Shown here one piece after another: positions 1 through 6,753 of a DNA stretch of 7,300 bases. This DNA is from Pyrinomonadaceae bacterium (GTDB taxonomy: Bacteria > Acidobacteriota > Blastocatellia > Pyrinomonadales > Pyrinomonadaceae), in contig JACMMN010000302.1 of assembly GCA_014379075.1 (NCBI GenBank), positions 1 to 7,300 on the forward strand, read 5' to 3'. Below the pieces are notes generated by a model. That model saw only the letters and a list, made by a program, of their open reading frames with translations. It did no database searches and was not told where the DNA came from. The position numbers and the translations under genes were made by a program. The stretch's first letter is position 1. Each line of letters begins with the position of its first letter.

Positions 1-1
1 A

Positions 2-424
2 GCGCGTTCGCATAAATCGAACCGCATCCACGGCGACCGTTCGCAGTCGCAGCGTGAGGCAGCACTTAGAAGCTTCAAAACCGGTAAAACCCGCGTTTTG
101 GTGGCAACCGATGTAGCTGCCCGCGGGATCGATATCGATTCGGTGTCACATGTGATAAACTATGACATACCGGAAGCTCCAGAGGATTACGTTCACCGCA
201 TTGGCCGAACGGGCCGCGCCGGTAATAAAGGCCGGGCGATAACGTTGTTTACGACGGCTGAAGAACACTCGATGCGGGCGATCGAAAAACTGACGGGACA
301 GCCTGTCGAACGTGTACTGCTTCCGGATTTCGGGGGAACGCTTCATGCACCGAGGGCTCCGATCGGTAAGGCTTCGCCGGCGAAAAAGAGCTTTCGATCA
401 TTTCGGCCTAGACGCGGCAGATAA
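2..424 (+). CDS. rhlE: DEAD-box RNA helicase, RhlE type (3' part only)
   Basis: The reading frame is open from base 2, so the gene starts before the window; 140 C-terminal residues are visible. They form most of the second RecA-like domain of an ATP-dependent RNA helicase. Visible residues 11-25 (GDRSQSQREAALRSF) match the motif IV/IVa region, residues 35-43 (ATDVAARGI) are motif V, and residues 65-74 (HRIGRTGRAG) are motif VI with its arginine finger. The wording is closest to RhlE, a cytoplasmic helicase involved in ribosome assembly, RNA decay and cold adaptation (family knowledge). After the domain comes a short basic tail ending in RSFRPRRGR, a usual RNA-binding extension. A TTG codon at 98 lies inside motif V and is not the true start. 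The next gene follows after 18 bp and is probably co-transcribed. RhlE versus another DEAD-box subfamily is less certain than the helicase call. Confidence 0.93.
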   Translation, partial: ARSHKSNRIHGDRSQSQREAALRSFKTGKTRVLVATDVAARGIDIDSVSHVINYDIPEAPEDYVHRIGRTGRAGNKGRAITLFTTAEEHSMRAIEKLTGQPVERVLLPDFGGTLHAPRAPIGKASPAKKSFRSFRPRRGR

Positions 425-426
425 AC

Positions 427-434
427 AAAGGAAG
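427..434 (+). promoter_or_regulatory. Ribosome binding site of the zinc-ribbon protein gene
   Basis: AAAGGAAG lies 8 bases before the ATG at 443, directly after the helicase stop codon (422-424). It supports this start and translation from a shared transcript. Confidence 0.6.
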
Positions 435-442
435 ATAAAGAA

Positions 443-799
443 ATGGCAACAAAAGTAGAAAAATACTCTATCGGCGAATCAATCGTCATGATGTGTTCGG
501 CATGCGATGTCGAACAAAATCACCTGATCCAAACGGCGACCAAACAGGGAAAGATAACCTGCGCGGTCTGTGAAGTTTGCGCTACTTCCAGCACTTTTAA
601 CCGGGGTGTAAAAACTTCGGTTGCGATGGGAAAATCGAAAACTGCTTCGCCGTATGATCGTACCCGCAAATACCGGAAAGGCCAGGCAATGATGCATTCG
701 CATTTTGGCCAGGGAGAAGTTACGGCGGTTTTGGACCTTCAGAAGATCGACGTGCTTTTTGGCGACCGGACCCGCAGATTGATCCACGCTCAAGTTTAA
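443..799 (+). CDS. Uncharacterised zinc-ribbon protein with C-terminal Tudor/SH3-like segment
   Basis: A 118-residue protein I cannot name. Residues 18-46 hold C18-x2-C21 and C40-x2-C43-x2-C46, a zinc-ribbon arrangement with 18 residues between the knuckles and a spare fifth cysteine. Residues 55-76 are a basic, probably flexible linker (many K, R, S, T). Residues 77-118 (YRKGQAMMHSHFGQGEVTAV, then a KIDVLFGD strand pattern) resemble the small beta-barrel at the C-terminus of PcrA/UvrD and Tudor/KOW-like domains, where a G-x-x-V-x-H-x-x-F-G-x-G-x-V pattern precedes two strands. I have seen similar short hypothetical proteins in myxobacteria and acidobacteria, none with a known role. No signal peptide or membrane segment is visible, so it should be cytoplasmic. 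Zinc ribbon plus barrel plus a helicase neighbour suggests binding to RNA, the ribosome or RNA polymerase; that is inference. Confidence 0.85.
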   Translation: MATKVEKYSIGESIVMMCSACDVEQNHLIQTATKQGKITCAVCEVCATSSTFNRGVKTSVAMGKSKTASPYDRTRKYRKGQAMMHSHFGQGEVTAVLDLQKIDVLFGDRTRRLIHAQV

Positions 800-821
800 T
801 TTTTTACTGAATTAAAATAGA

Positions 822-847
822 AAGGCGGCTCACAACTGAGCCGCCTT
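822..847. terminator. Bidirectional intrinsic terminator between convergent genes
   Basis: A perfect 10-bp stem AAGGCGGCTC / GAGCCGCCTT encloses a 6-base loop (832-837). It lies 22 bp after the zinc-ribbon gene stop and 26 bp beyond the stop of the minus-strand gene. On the minus strand the stem is followed by a T-rich run (TTTCTATTTTAATT), a good terminator tail. On the plus strand the tail (CCTTGCGCCT) is poor in T, so termination there may be less efficient or may depend on other factors. Confidence 0.85.
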
Positions 848-873
848 CCTTGCGCCTAATTAACCTCTTTGGT

Positions 874-1236
874 TTATCTGCGTCCTTTAAGAAGAAATCC
901 GACGACAAGGCCGATAGCCGCCGAGATCAGGATCGTCTGGCCCGGTTTCTGACGGGCAAATTCCTTTGCTTCTTCGACCAATTCCTTTGGGTCCTTACTC
1001 TGTAATTCCTTAAACTTATCGCCGGCCTGTGCAAATTTCTCGCTTGCAAAATCCTTGGCCTTCGCTGCCGCGTCCTGGACCTTCTGTCCGTATTCCTGTG
1101 CCTGCATTTTCAAATCTCCTAAAAATTCATCGTCTAAAACACTGCTGCTTTGATCGCCGTCGGCCGGATTTACCGGAACGAGGCTTTGCTCCAATTCCTT
1201 TTCGGCTTTTTTTACCTCTGCTTCAAATTCTGACAT
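874..1236 (-). CDS. Small C-terminally membrane-anchored protein, ElaB/YqjD/DUF883- or YtxH-like
   Basis: From the ATG at 1236 the product has 120 residues. Residues 1-96 are hydrophilic and rich in A, K, E and Q without proline breaks between about 40 and 95, so largely helical or coiled-coil. Residues 97-100 are KPGQ, then one hydrophobic segment (TILISAAIGLVVGFLL, 101-116) ends in KGRR. This layout, a long amphipathic helix followed by a glycine-containing C-terminal anchor and terminal arginines, is that of the ElaB/YqjD/DUF883 proteins, which tether ribosomes to the inner membrane in stationary phase in E. coli, and of YtxH-type stress proteins. Sequence alone does not settle which. A TTG at 1266 would add 10 residues (MKNPGRNRKE), but GGAGG at 1249-1253 falls inside that extension, 12 bases before the ATG, so the ATG is preferred. 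It is convergent with the zinc-ribbon gene and divergent from the efflux operon. Confidence 0.8.
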   Translation of the reverse strand: MSEFEAEVKKAEKELEQSLVPVNPADGDQSSSVLDDEFLGDLKMQAQEYGQKVQDAAAKAKDFASEKFAQAGDKFKELQSKDPKELVEEAKEFARQKPGQTILISAAIGLVVGFLLKGRR

Positions 1237-1381
1237 CTCTTTTCTATTCCTCCCTGGATTTTTCAATCTAAGCTTATGCGATGAAACCTGTTCGCGTTAA
1301 GTTGGAAACGAATTTGGAAACACGAAGGTTCAGTCTTTTTTACTGCTCGTGTTAAGGAGCGGTTAAATTGGTAAAAATTGC

Positions 1382-1409
1382 TTGACAAACATATTTTGAA
1401 ATGTAAATC
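1382..1409 (+). promoter_or_regulatory. Probable promoter of the tetR-adaptor-pump operon
   Basis: A perfect -35 hexamer TTGACA (1382-1387) is followed after 16 bp by a weaker -10 candidate TAAATC (1404-1409). Transcription would start near 1416, about 50 bases before the repressor start. The -35 is convincing; the -10 matches the consensus at only 3 of 6 positions, and TCTACT at 1408-1413 (20-bp spacer) is an alternative. Position just upstream of the 1427-1444 palindrome supports the assignment. Confidence 0.55.
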
Positions 1410-1426
1410 TACTCAGATACTTGGAG

Positions 1427-1444
1427 TAAGTAAGCACTTACTTA
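1427..1444. promoter_or_regulatory. Palindromic operator, probably for the adjacent TetR-family repressor
   Basis: TAAGTAAG-CA-CTTACTTA is a perfect inverted repeat with 8-bp arms and a 2-bp centre. It lies between the predicted transcription start and the ribosome binding site, 22 bases before the repressor's TTG. TetR/AcrR regulators bind short palindromes of this size as dimers or pairs of dimers, and most control their own promoter. Bound here, the protein would block early elongation or open-complex formation. The link to this particular regulator is inferred from position. Confidence 0.7.
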
Positions 1445-1455
1445 TCATACATATC

Positions 1456-1460
1456 AGGAG
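1456..1460 (+). promoter_or_regulatory. Shine-Dalgarno site deciding a TTG start
   Basis: AGGAG lies 6 bases before the TTG at 1467, an ideal spacing. The competing ATG at 1506 has only AGGG three bases upstream, too close to work well. This favours the TTG start. Confidence 0.65.
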
Positions 1461-1466
1461 TTTTGA

Positions 1467-2123
1467 TTGATCAAAGATTTGTTTAACTGTGACCACGTAG
1501 GGAAGATGACCGGTGATAAGCGCCGGGAGCAGATCCTGCATACGGCCGTGAGTTTGTTTTCGCAGCGCGGATTCAGCGGAACCACAACTAAGGAAATAGC
1601 TCGCGTCGCCGGCGTTTCCGAAGCAATGGTGTTTCGGCATTTTTCGACCAAAAGCGAGCTATACGATGCGATCCTGGGCGATAAATCGTGCCATGACGGA
1701 ATAAGATTTCCCTGGGAAGAAAATCCGGTCCTTCACGAAGCTATAAAGAACAAGGACGACTATAACGTTTTTTTCAATCTCGCTTTAAACGCGCTTATTA
1801 AACAGCAAGCTGACGAAAACTTTTTGCGATTGCTGTTTTATTCCGCTCTTGAGGAGCATGAACTTGCGGATCGATTCTTTAATGAATTCGTTGCCCGTTT
1901 GTATGAGTTCATCGGCGGATACATAAAACTTCGTCAAAACGACGGGGTAATGCGGGAAATGAACCCCCGCATTGTAGTTCGGGCGTTTCTGGGGATGCTG
2001 ATACATCATTCCCTTAACAATATTTTGTGGGACAGGAATCGCCGTCTATTAGACATTACGAACGAAGAAGCTGCAAAGAATTTTGCGGAGATCATTCTCC
2101 GGGGAGTATTGAAAAAGGTTTAG
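1467..2123 (+). CDS. TetR/AcrR-family transcriptional repressor of the efflux operon
   Basis: 218 residues from a TTG start. Residues 17-70 form the TetR N-terminal DNA-binding domain: helix 1 RREQILHTAVSLFSQRGFSG, helix 2 TTKEIARVAGV, recognition helix SEAMVFRHFSTK, then SELYDAIL. Residues 75-218 are an all-helical ligand-binding and dimerisation domain of normal size with no signature I can tie to a ligand. Starting at ATG 1506 would remove 13 residues (including Cys8) without touching the domain; the ribosome site favours TTG. It is the first gene of its operon, reading in the same direction as the adaptor and pump 30 bp downstream, with a palindrome between its promoter and start. The expected role is repression of itself and the pump until a toxic substrate or metabolite binds. 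Family membership is very secure; the target set is inferred. Confidence 0.93.
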   Translation: MIKDLFNCDHVGKMTGDKRREQILHTAVSLFSQRGFSGTTTKEIARVAGVSEAMVFRHFSTKSELYDAILGDKSCHDGIRFPWEENPVLHEAIKNKDDYNVFFNLALNALIKQQADENFLRLLFYSALEEHELADRFFNEFVARLYEFIGGYIKLRQNDGVMREMNPRIVVRAFLGMLIHHSLNNILWDRNRRLLDITNEEAAKNFAEIILRGVLKKV

Positions 2124-2153
2124 CAGCACTTAGGAACCCAAGCATTTAACAAC

Positions 2154-3497
2154 ATGAGAGACCAAAGAGTTTTCATTTCAGCAACTTTGATAGTAGCGGC
2201 CAGCGTTCTGGCCGCCGCCGGGTGCGGTTCGGCTTCAAGTTCGCCCGCGAATAACACGAACAACCAGCCGACAACAGTGGATGTAACCACGACACAGGCG
2301 GTCATTAGACCGATACCTTCATATATCGAGGCGACCGGCAATCTCGCGAGTGACGCGCAAACGGATGTCGCACCGGCTGTCGGCGGAAAGATCGTCGAGG
2401 TAAATTTCGACATCGGAAGCTATGTCCAGCAAGGCGATGTTCTTGTACGCCTGGACAATCGCGACGCAGCCATCCGTCTCGATCAGGCAAGGGCCCAGGC
2501 CGAACAGCAGCGGCGGGCCGTGAGCCAGGCTGAAGCGAACGTTGCTCAGGCAGCCGCCAATCTCAAACAAACACAGGACCGCTTGGGCGTGAGAGAGGGC
2601 GAAGCATTTAAGATCGAGAATTTTTCGCAGGTCAAAGCCTTTTCCGCTCAATTGACACTGGCGGAAAAGGAATTTCAGCGGGCGCAGAAACTGCTCGAAA
2701 CCGGTGATATATCCAAATCGATATTCGACCAGCGGAGGGCGCAGCGCGATCAGCTTATCGGCCAGCTTGACGAGGCCCGTTCGAATGCGGCCGTCGCCAT
2801 ACAGGCGATAAACATAGCGCGTGCAGCGGTTGACACGGCCAAGGCTACCGTCTCAGGTGCTAAGGCGGCCGTTACTACCGCCGAGACTCAGATCGATCAA
2901 GCGCAAAAAGCGGTTACGGATACGGTGGTTTATTCGCCGATCAGCGGTTATGTGGCGGAACGGAACGCCGATCTTGGGGAGTATATTTCGCCCAGCACGC
3001 CGAATGCGAAGATCGCGACCATCGTTCGCACGTCTACGCTGCGTGTACGGATCGACATACCGGAGCAGTCTGTCGGCAAAGTCGCGACGGGGGAAGGGGT
3101 CTCACTTCAAACCAGCTCGTATCCCGACCGCAGCTTCGCGGGAACTATTGTACGAATTGCACCAAGCCTGAATGCGACGGCCAGAACCCTTACGGTTGAG
3201 GCCGACGTGCAGAATGTGGACGGGCTTTTGAAACCGGGACAATTTGCGACTGTCAGAGTTACGCAGTCAAAACCGGAGCCTGCCGTGATGATCCCGGTGA
3301 AGGCGGTTAAAACCGTCGGCGAAACCAACAGTGTATTTGTAGTGAAAGACGGCGCGGCCCGCGAACAGTTTGTTCAGCTCGGACTTCTGGAGAACGATAT
3401 GATCCAGGTCAAGCAGGGCGTCATCGAAGGCGATATTGTCGCGACTAGTAATTTGAATTTGTTGACTGACGGGATTTTTGTGGTCCAGGCTAATTAA
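2154..3497 (+). CDS. RND efflux periplasmic adaptor (membrane fusion protein), lipoprotein
   Basis: 447 residues, AcrA/MexA-like. Residues 1-24 are a lipoprotein signal ending in a lipobox (A21-A22-G23-C24), so Cys24 is acylated and the protein is membrane-tethered in the periplasm. A low-complexity S/N/T linker (25-45) follows. Residues 72-102 (VAPAVGGKIVEV, GSYVQQGDVLVRLDN) and 257-291 (VVYSPISGYVAERNADLGEY) are the two lipoyl half-motifs. Between them (about 104-256) runs an Ala/Gln-rich coiled-coil hairpin. At its midpoint R176, L180 and S187 (RAQKLLETGDIS) match the R-x3-L-x6-S tip motif by which adaptors dock on TolC. Residues 295-370 are the beta-barrel (LRVRIDIPE, RTLTVEADV, LLKPGQFATVRV) and 375-447 the membrane-proximal domain. 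The arms, about 70 residues each, look twice as long as in AcrA. No Shine-Dalgarno sits at normal spacing (AGGA is 18 bases off), so coupling to the upstream gene is likely. Confidence 0.93.
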   Translation: MRDQRVFISATLIVAASVLAAAGCGSASSSPANNTNNQPTTVDVTTTQAVIRPIPSYIEATGNLASDAQTDVAPAVGGKIVEVNFDIGSYVQQGDVLVRLDNRDAAIRLDQARAQAEQQRRAVSQAEANVAQAAANLKQTQDRLGVREGEAFKIENFSQVKAFSAQLTLAEKEFQRAQKLLETGDISKSIFDQRRAQRDQLIGQLDEARSNAAVAIQAINIARAAVDTAKATVSGAKAAVTTAETQIDQAQKAVTDTVVYSPISGYVAERNADLGEYISPSTPNAKIATIVRTSTLRVRIDIPEQSVGKVATGEGVSLQTSSYPDRSFAGTIVRIAPSLNATARTLTVEADVQNVDGLLKPGQFATVRVTQSKPEPAVMIPVKAVKTVGETNSVFVVKDGAAREQFVQLGLLENDMIQVKQGVIEGDIVATSNLNLLTDGIFVVQAN

Positions 3498-3499
3498 TT

Positions 3500-3504
3500 A
3501 GGGG
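3500..3504 (+). promoter_or_regulatory. Ribosome binding site of the RND pump gene
   Basis: AGGGG lies 8 bases before the ATG at 3513, within the 15-bp gap after the adaptor stop. It confirms the pump start and independent, efficient initiation within the operon. Confidence 0.65.
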
Positions 3505-3512
3505 TTTTTAGT

Positions 3513-6500
3513 ATGCAGTGGTTAGCAGAAGTTTGTGTAAAGCGTCCGGTTTTCGCCACGATGTTGATCCTTTCGCTCGTGGTTGTCGGTATTTTCTCGT
3601 TTTTCCGGCTCGGGGTCGATCTTTTTCCGAAGGTCGATTTTCCGACGATAACGGTTACGGTCGTTAATCCCGGGGCGTCCCCGCAGGAGATCGAAACGGA
3701 AGTTACGGAAAAGATCGAGGAAGCCGTCAATACGATCAGCGGTATCGATGAATTGCGCTCCTCCTCCATCGAAGGCATTTCTCAGGTTTTCGTTGTGTTC
3801 CTGCTTGAAAAGGATGTGAACGTTGCGGCTCAGGAAGTCGAGAACCGCGTGCAGACCGTTATTCCAAATCTGCCCGAAACCGCCGAGCAGCCGACCGTGC
3901 AAAAGCTGGACAGCGACGCCGCCCCGATCCTGCGTATTGTCTTGTCGGCTCCGACGAACCTTCGTGACGTCACCGAAGTCGCCAAAAACAAGATCAAGGA
4001 GCGCATAGAATCGGTCAATGGCGTAGGCCAGGTTTCGATCATCGGCGGCCGCGAACGGCAAATAAATGTCTGGGTCGATCCCGACAAGATGCGGGCTTAT
4101 AGCGTAACAGCGGCCGAGGTCAGCACGGCCCTGCGGATACAAAATGTCGAATTTCCCAGCGGCAGGCTCGACGAAGGACAGACCGAAACAAGCGTCAGAA
4201 CGCTCGGAAAAGTTAAAAAGCCCGAAGATTTCGCCGATGTCGTGGTCGCGACACGCGGGACATATCAGGTCCGCATCGCCGACATCGGCCGCGTCGAGGA
4301 TGGAGCGGAAGAGCTTCGCTCTGAAGCACGTTTGAACGGACAGCCTGCTGTAACGCTGATCGTTTCCAAACAGTCCGGGCAAAACACCGTTGCGGTCGCA
4401 CAGGAAATAAAGGAGCGGCTGGCAGAGATCACGGGTGACGAGTCCAAAGGGATCAAGGGTACGCTCCCGAATGGCTACACCGTTCGCATCGTCGGCGATA
4501 ACTCGATATTTATCGAAAATTCGCTGAACGCCATCGAGGAGCATTTGATTCTCGGAAGTTTGCTGGCGTGTCTCGTAGTGTTCCTGTTCTTATGGAATTT
4601 ACGTACGACGTTCATTGCCGCACTGGCTATTCCGACTTCGATCATTTCGACGTTTGCCCTTGTTTACGCGATGGGCTACACGCTGAATTCGATCACCATG
4701 CTGTCGCTGACTTTGATGGTCGGAATTGTGATCGATGACGCCATTGTTGTGCTCGAAAATATTTACCGCTTCGTCGAGGAAAAGGGGATGGATCCTTTTC
4801 AGGCCGCGATCGAAGGCACTAAAGAGATCGGCATGGCAGTTCTCGCGACGACGCTTTCGCTGATGGCCGTGTTCGTTCCGATCGGCTTTATGTCCGGCAT
4901 CGTCGGCCGGTTCATGTCGAGTTTCGGATTGACGGCGGCGTTTGCGGTCGGCATCTCGCTTATCGTTTCGTTTACATTAACGCCGATGCTCGCGGCCCGT
5001 TTGATAAAGCGGCCGAAAAAGGCAAAAGAAGCGGAAGAGCCGGAAGAAATGCAGATCCGCGGCGATGGAATGGTCGAATCGACGCCGAAAGCGCACGGCA
5101 GCAAGCATGCAGGATTTTACAGGCACATCGACTCGACTTACACGTGGATGCTGAGGTTTTCGATGGCCCACCGATGGCTGATCGTAACGCTTTGCGTGCT
5201 GGTTTTCTTAAGTATTATTCCGCTCTTCATGCTCGTCGGTAAAAACTTTTTACCGGTCGATGACCAGTCGCAATTCGAGATCTCGGTGCGGGCTCCGGAA
5301 GGTTATTCGCTGCCGGCAACCTCTCTTTTGATGGAACGGATCGCCACCGATCTTCGAAAGACCGAAGGCATTACCGACACGCTCGTGACGGTCGGCGGCG
5401 GCCAGGCACAGGTCGTCAACAGCGGAACGATCTACGTCAAATTGAGCGAGATACACGACCGGCCGAAGTCGCAGGAAATAATGATGGCCGACGCCCGCGA
5501 GCTTCTGAAGCAGTTTCCGCCCGAATTGCGCACGGCAGTTCAACAGGTCCAGGCTTTTTCCGGCGGCGGATTCCGCAACGCAAACGTTCAATTTTTGATC
5601 GGTGGCCCGGACTTGAAAATGCTTGAGGAATATTCCAACAAGCTGCTCGAAAGGATGAAAACGATCCCGGACGCCGTTGATGTCGATTCAACCCTGATCA
5701 GCGGAAAGCCGGAAGTCCAGCTAGAGGTGGATCGAATTAAAGCGGCCGATCTCGGCGTCCGCATCGGCGATGTTTCGCAAGCACTTAACACGCTGGTTGC
5801 CGGCACGGAAGCAACGACTTTTAACGAAGGTACCGAGCAGTATGAGGTAAGGGTTAGGGCGATCAATACTTTCCGCAACGATGTCGAAGGGCTGAAACGC
5901 CTGGTCGTGCCATCGACAAAAGCAGGTTTGGTCACGCTCGATAATCTGGTGAAGGTCAAGGAAGGCACGGGCCCCAGTTCCATCGAACGTCTCAACCGCC
6001 AGCGTCAGGTGACTCTTCTCGCGAATACGATTCCCGGCGGATCCGCGGCTAAGATCCAGACAGCTATCGACGAAGCGGTAAAAGACCTGAATTTACCGGC
6101 CGGATACACGACGGGTTATGTCGGACAGTCAAAGGAAATGGGCAAGGCCGGTTTGTACTTCCTGTTGGCAATATCGCTGTCGTTCATCTTTATGTATATC
6201 GTGCTGGCCGCCCAGTTCGAATCGTTTATTCACCCGGTAACGATCCTTTTAACGCTGCCGCTGTCGATACCGTTCGGAATTCTGAGCCTGCTCGTGTTAG
6301 GACAGACGGTCAACATATTTTCGGGCCTTGGATTGCTGCTGCTTTTCGGCGTGGTTAAGAAGAACGCAATTTTGCAGATCGACCACACGAGCCATCTGCG
6401 TTCGCAGGGAATGAGCCGCTATGACGCGATCATCCAGGCAAACCGCGACCGTTTGCGGCCAATTTTGATGACGACGATTGCTCTTGTCGCCGGAATGATA

Positions 6501-6743
6501 CCGCTGGTGGTTTCGACAGGAGCCGGTGCCGGAACAAACCGCTCCATCGGCGTCTTGGTCGTCGGAGGACAATCGCTCTGTCTGCTGCTGACTTTATTGG
6601 CGGTGCCGGTTTTCTATTCGCTGTTTGACGACCTCAGCGAAATGCGTTTGTTCCAGTATGTTTCGAGATTTTCCGAATGGCTTTTCGGCGGATTCCGGCG
6701 GCGGTTCAGCGAGGCGACGAGTTCGCTTTTCGGCAAGCATTGA
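3513..6743 (+). CDS. RND-family multidrug efflux pump, inner-membrane permease (AcrB/HAE1-like)
   Basis: 1076 residues, close to AcrB's 1049, and complete. The start MQWLAEVCVKRPVFATMLIL is the typical first helix of RND pumps, and F38-P39 and F43-P44 continue the usual motif. Twelve membrane segments can be placed at about 12-31, 345-361, 367-386, 392-415, 437-460, 468-492, 553-573, 877-899, 906-928, 933-953, 981-1002 and 1013-1036, with two large periplasmic loops (32-344, 574-876) that make the porter and docking domains. Proton-relay residues are present: D408-D409 in helix 4 (GIVIDDAIVVLENIYR), K950 in helix 10 (VVKKNAIL), and the RLRPILMT stretch (980-987) before helix 11. It should work as a trimer exporting substrates by proton antiport through the adaptor and a TolC-like channel. 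The cytoplasmic loop 498-535 is strongly charged (KKAKEAEEPEE). The intact relay and hydrophobic helix 4 point to drug, lipid or metabolite export rather than the metal (CusA) branch; the substrate is unknown. Confidence 0.96.
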   Translation: MQWLAEVCVKRPVFATMLILSLVVVGIFSFFRLGVDLFPKVDFPTITVTVVNPGASPQEIETEVTEKIEEAVNTISGIDELRSSSIEGISQVFVVFLLEKDVNVAAQEVENRVQTVIPNLPETAEQPTVQKLDSDAAPILRIVLSAPTNLRDVTEVAKNKIKERIESVNGVGQVSIIGGRERQINVWVDPDKMRAYSVTAAEVSTALRIQNVEFPSGRLDEGQTETSVRTLGKVKKPEDFADVVVATRGTYQVRIADIGRVEDGAEELRSEARLNGQPAVTLIVSKQSGQNTVAVAQEIKERLAEITGDESKGIKGTLPNGYTVRIVGDNSIFIENSLNAIEEHLILGSLLACLVVFLFLWNLRTTFIAALAIPTSIISTFALVYAMGYTLNSITMLSLTLMVGIVIDDAIVVLENIYRFVEEKGMDPFQAAIEGTKEIGMAVLATTLSLMAVFVPIGFMSGIVGRFMSSFGLTAAFAVGISLIVSFTLTPMLAARLIKRPKKAKEAEEPEEMQIRGDGMVESTPKAHGSKHAGFYRHIDSTYTWMLRFSMAHRWLIVTLCVLVFLSIIPLFMLVGKNFLPVDDQSQFEISVRAPEGYSLPATSLLMERIATDLRKTEGITDTLVTVGGGQAQVVNSGTIYVKLSEIHDRPKSQEIMMADARELLKQFPPELRTAVQQVQAFSGGGFRNANVQFLIGGPDLKMLEEYSNKLLERMKTIPDAVDVDSTLISGKPEVQLEVDRIKAADLGVRIGDVSQALNTLVAGTEATTFNEGTEQYEVRVRAINTFRNDVEGLKRLVVPSTKAGLVTLDNLVKVKEGTGPSSIERLNRQRQVTLLANTIPGGSAAKIQTAIDEAVKDLNLPAGYTTGYVGQSKEMGKAGLYFLLAISLSFIFMYIVLAAQFESFIHPVTILLTLPLSIPFGILSLLVLGQTVNIFSGLGLLLLFGVVKKNAILQIDHTSHLRSQGMSRYDAIIQANRDRLRPILMTTIALVAGMIPLVVSTGAGAGTNRSIGVLVVGGQSLCLLLTLLAVPVFYSLFDDLSEMRLFQYVSRFSEWLFGGFRRRFSEATSSLFGKH

Positions 6744-6753
6744 AGAGTTCGAC

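Noticed and set aside
479..793. 104-codon minus-strand frame opposite the zinc-ribbon gene
   Set aside because: The plus-strand frame has a ribosome site, structured cysteine pairs and operon context; the opposite frame has none of these.
1273..1300. Possible minus-strand promoter (TTAACG, 16 bp, CATAAG) for the anchor protein gene
   Set aside because: Position is plausible, about 35 bases before the ATG at 1236, but each hexamer matches consensus at only 4 of 6 bases, too weak to list as a feature.
1334..1353. GCTC...GAGC inverted repeat in the divergent intergenic region
   Set aside because: Only four base pairs with an eight-base loop; not distinguishable from chance.
2124..2136. AGCACTTAGG before the adaptor resembling half of the 1427-1444 operator
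   Set aside because: AGCACTTA also occurs at 61-68 and inside the pump gene near 5780, and no second half-site is present, so the match looks accidental.
3522..4544. 340-codon open frame on the minus strand inside the pump gene
   Set aside because: It lies fully antisense to a gene with clear RND homology, has no recognisable domain, and open antisense frames are expected with this codon usage.
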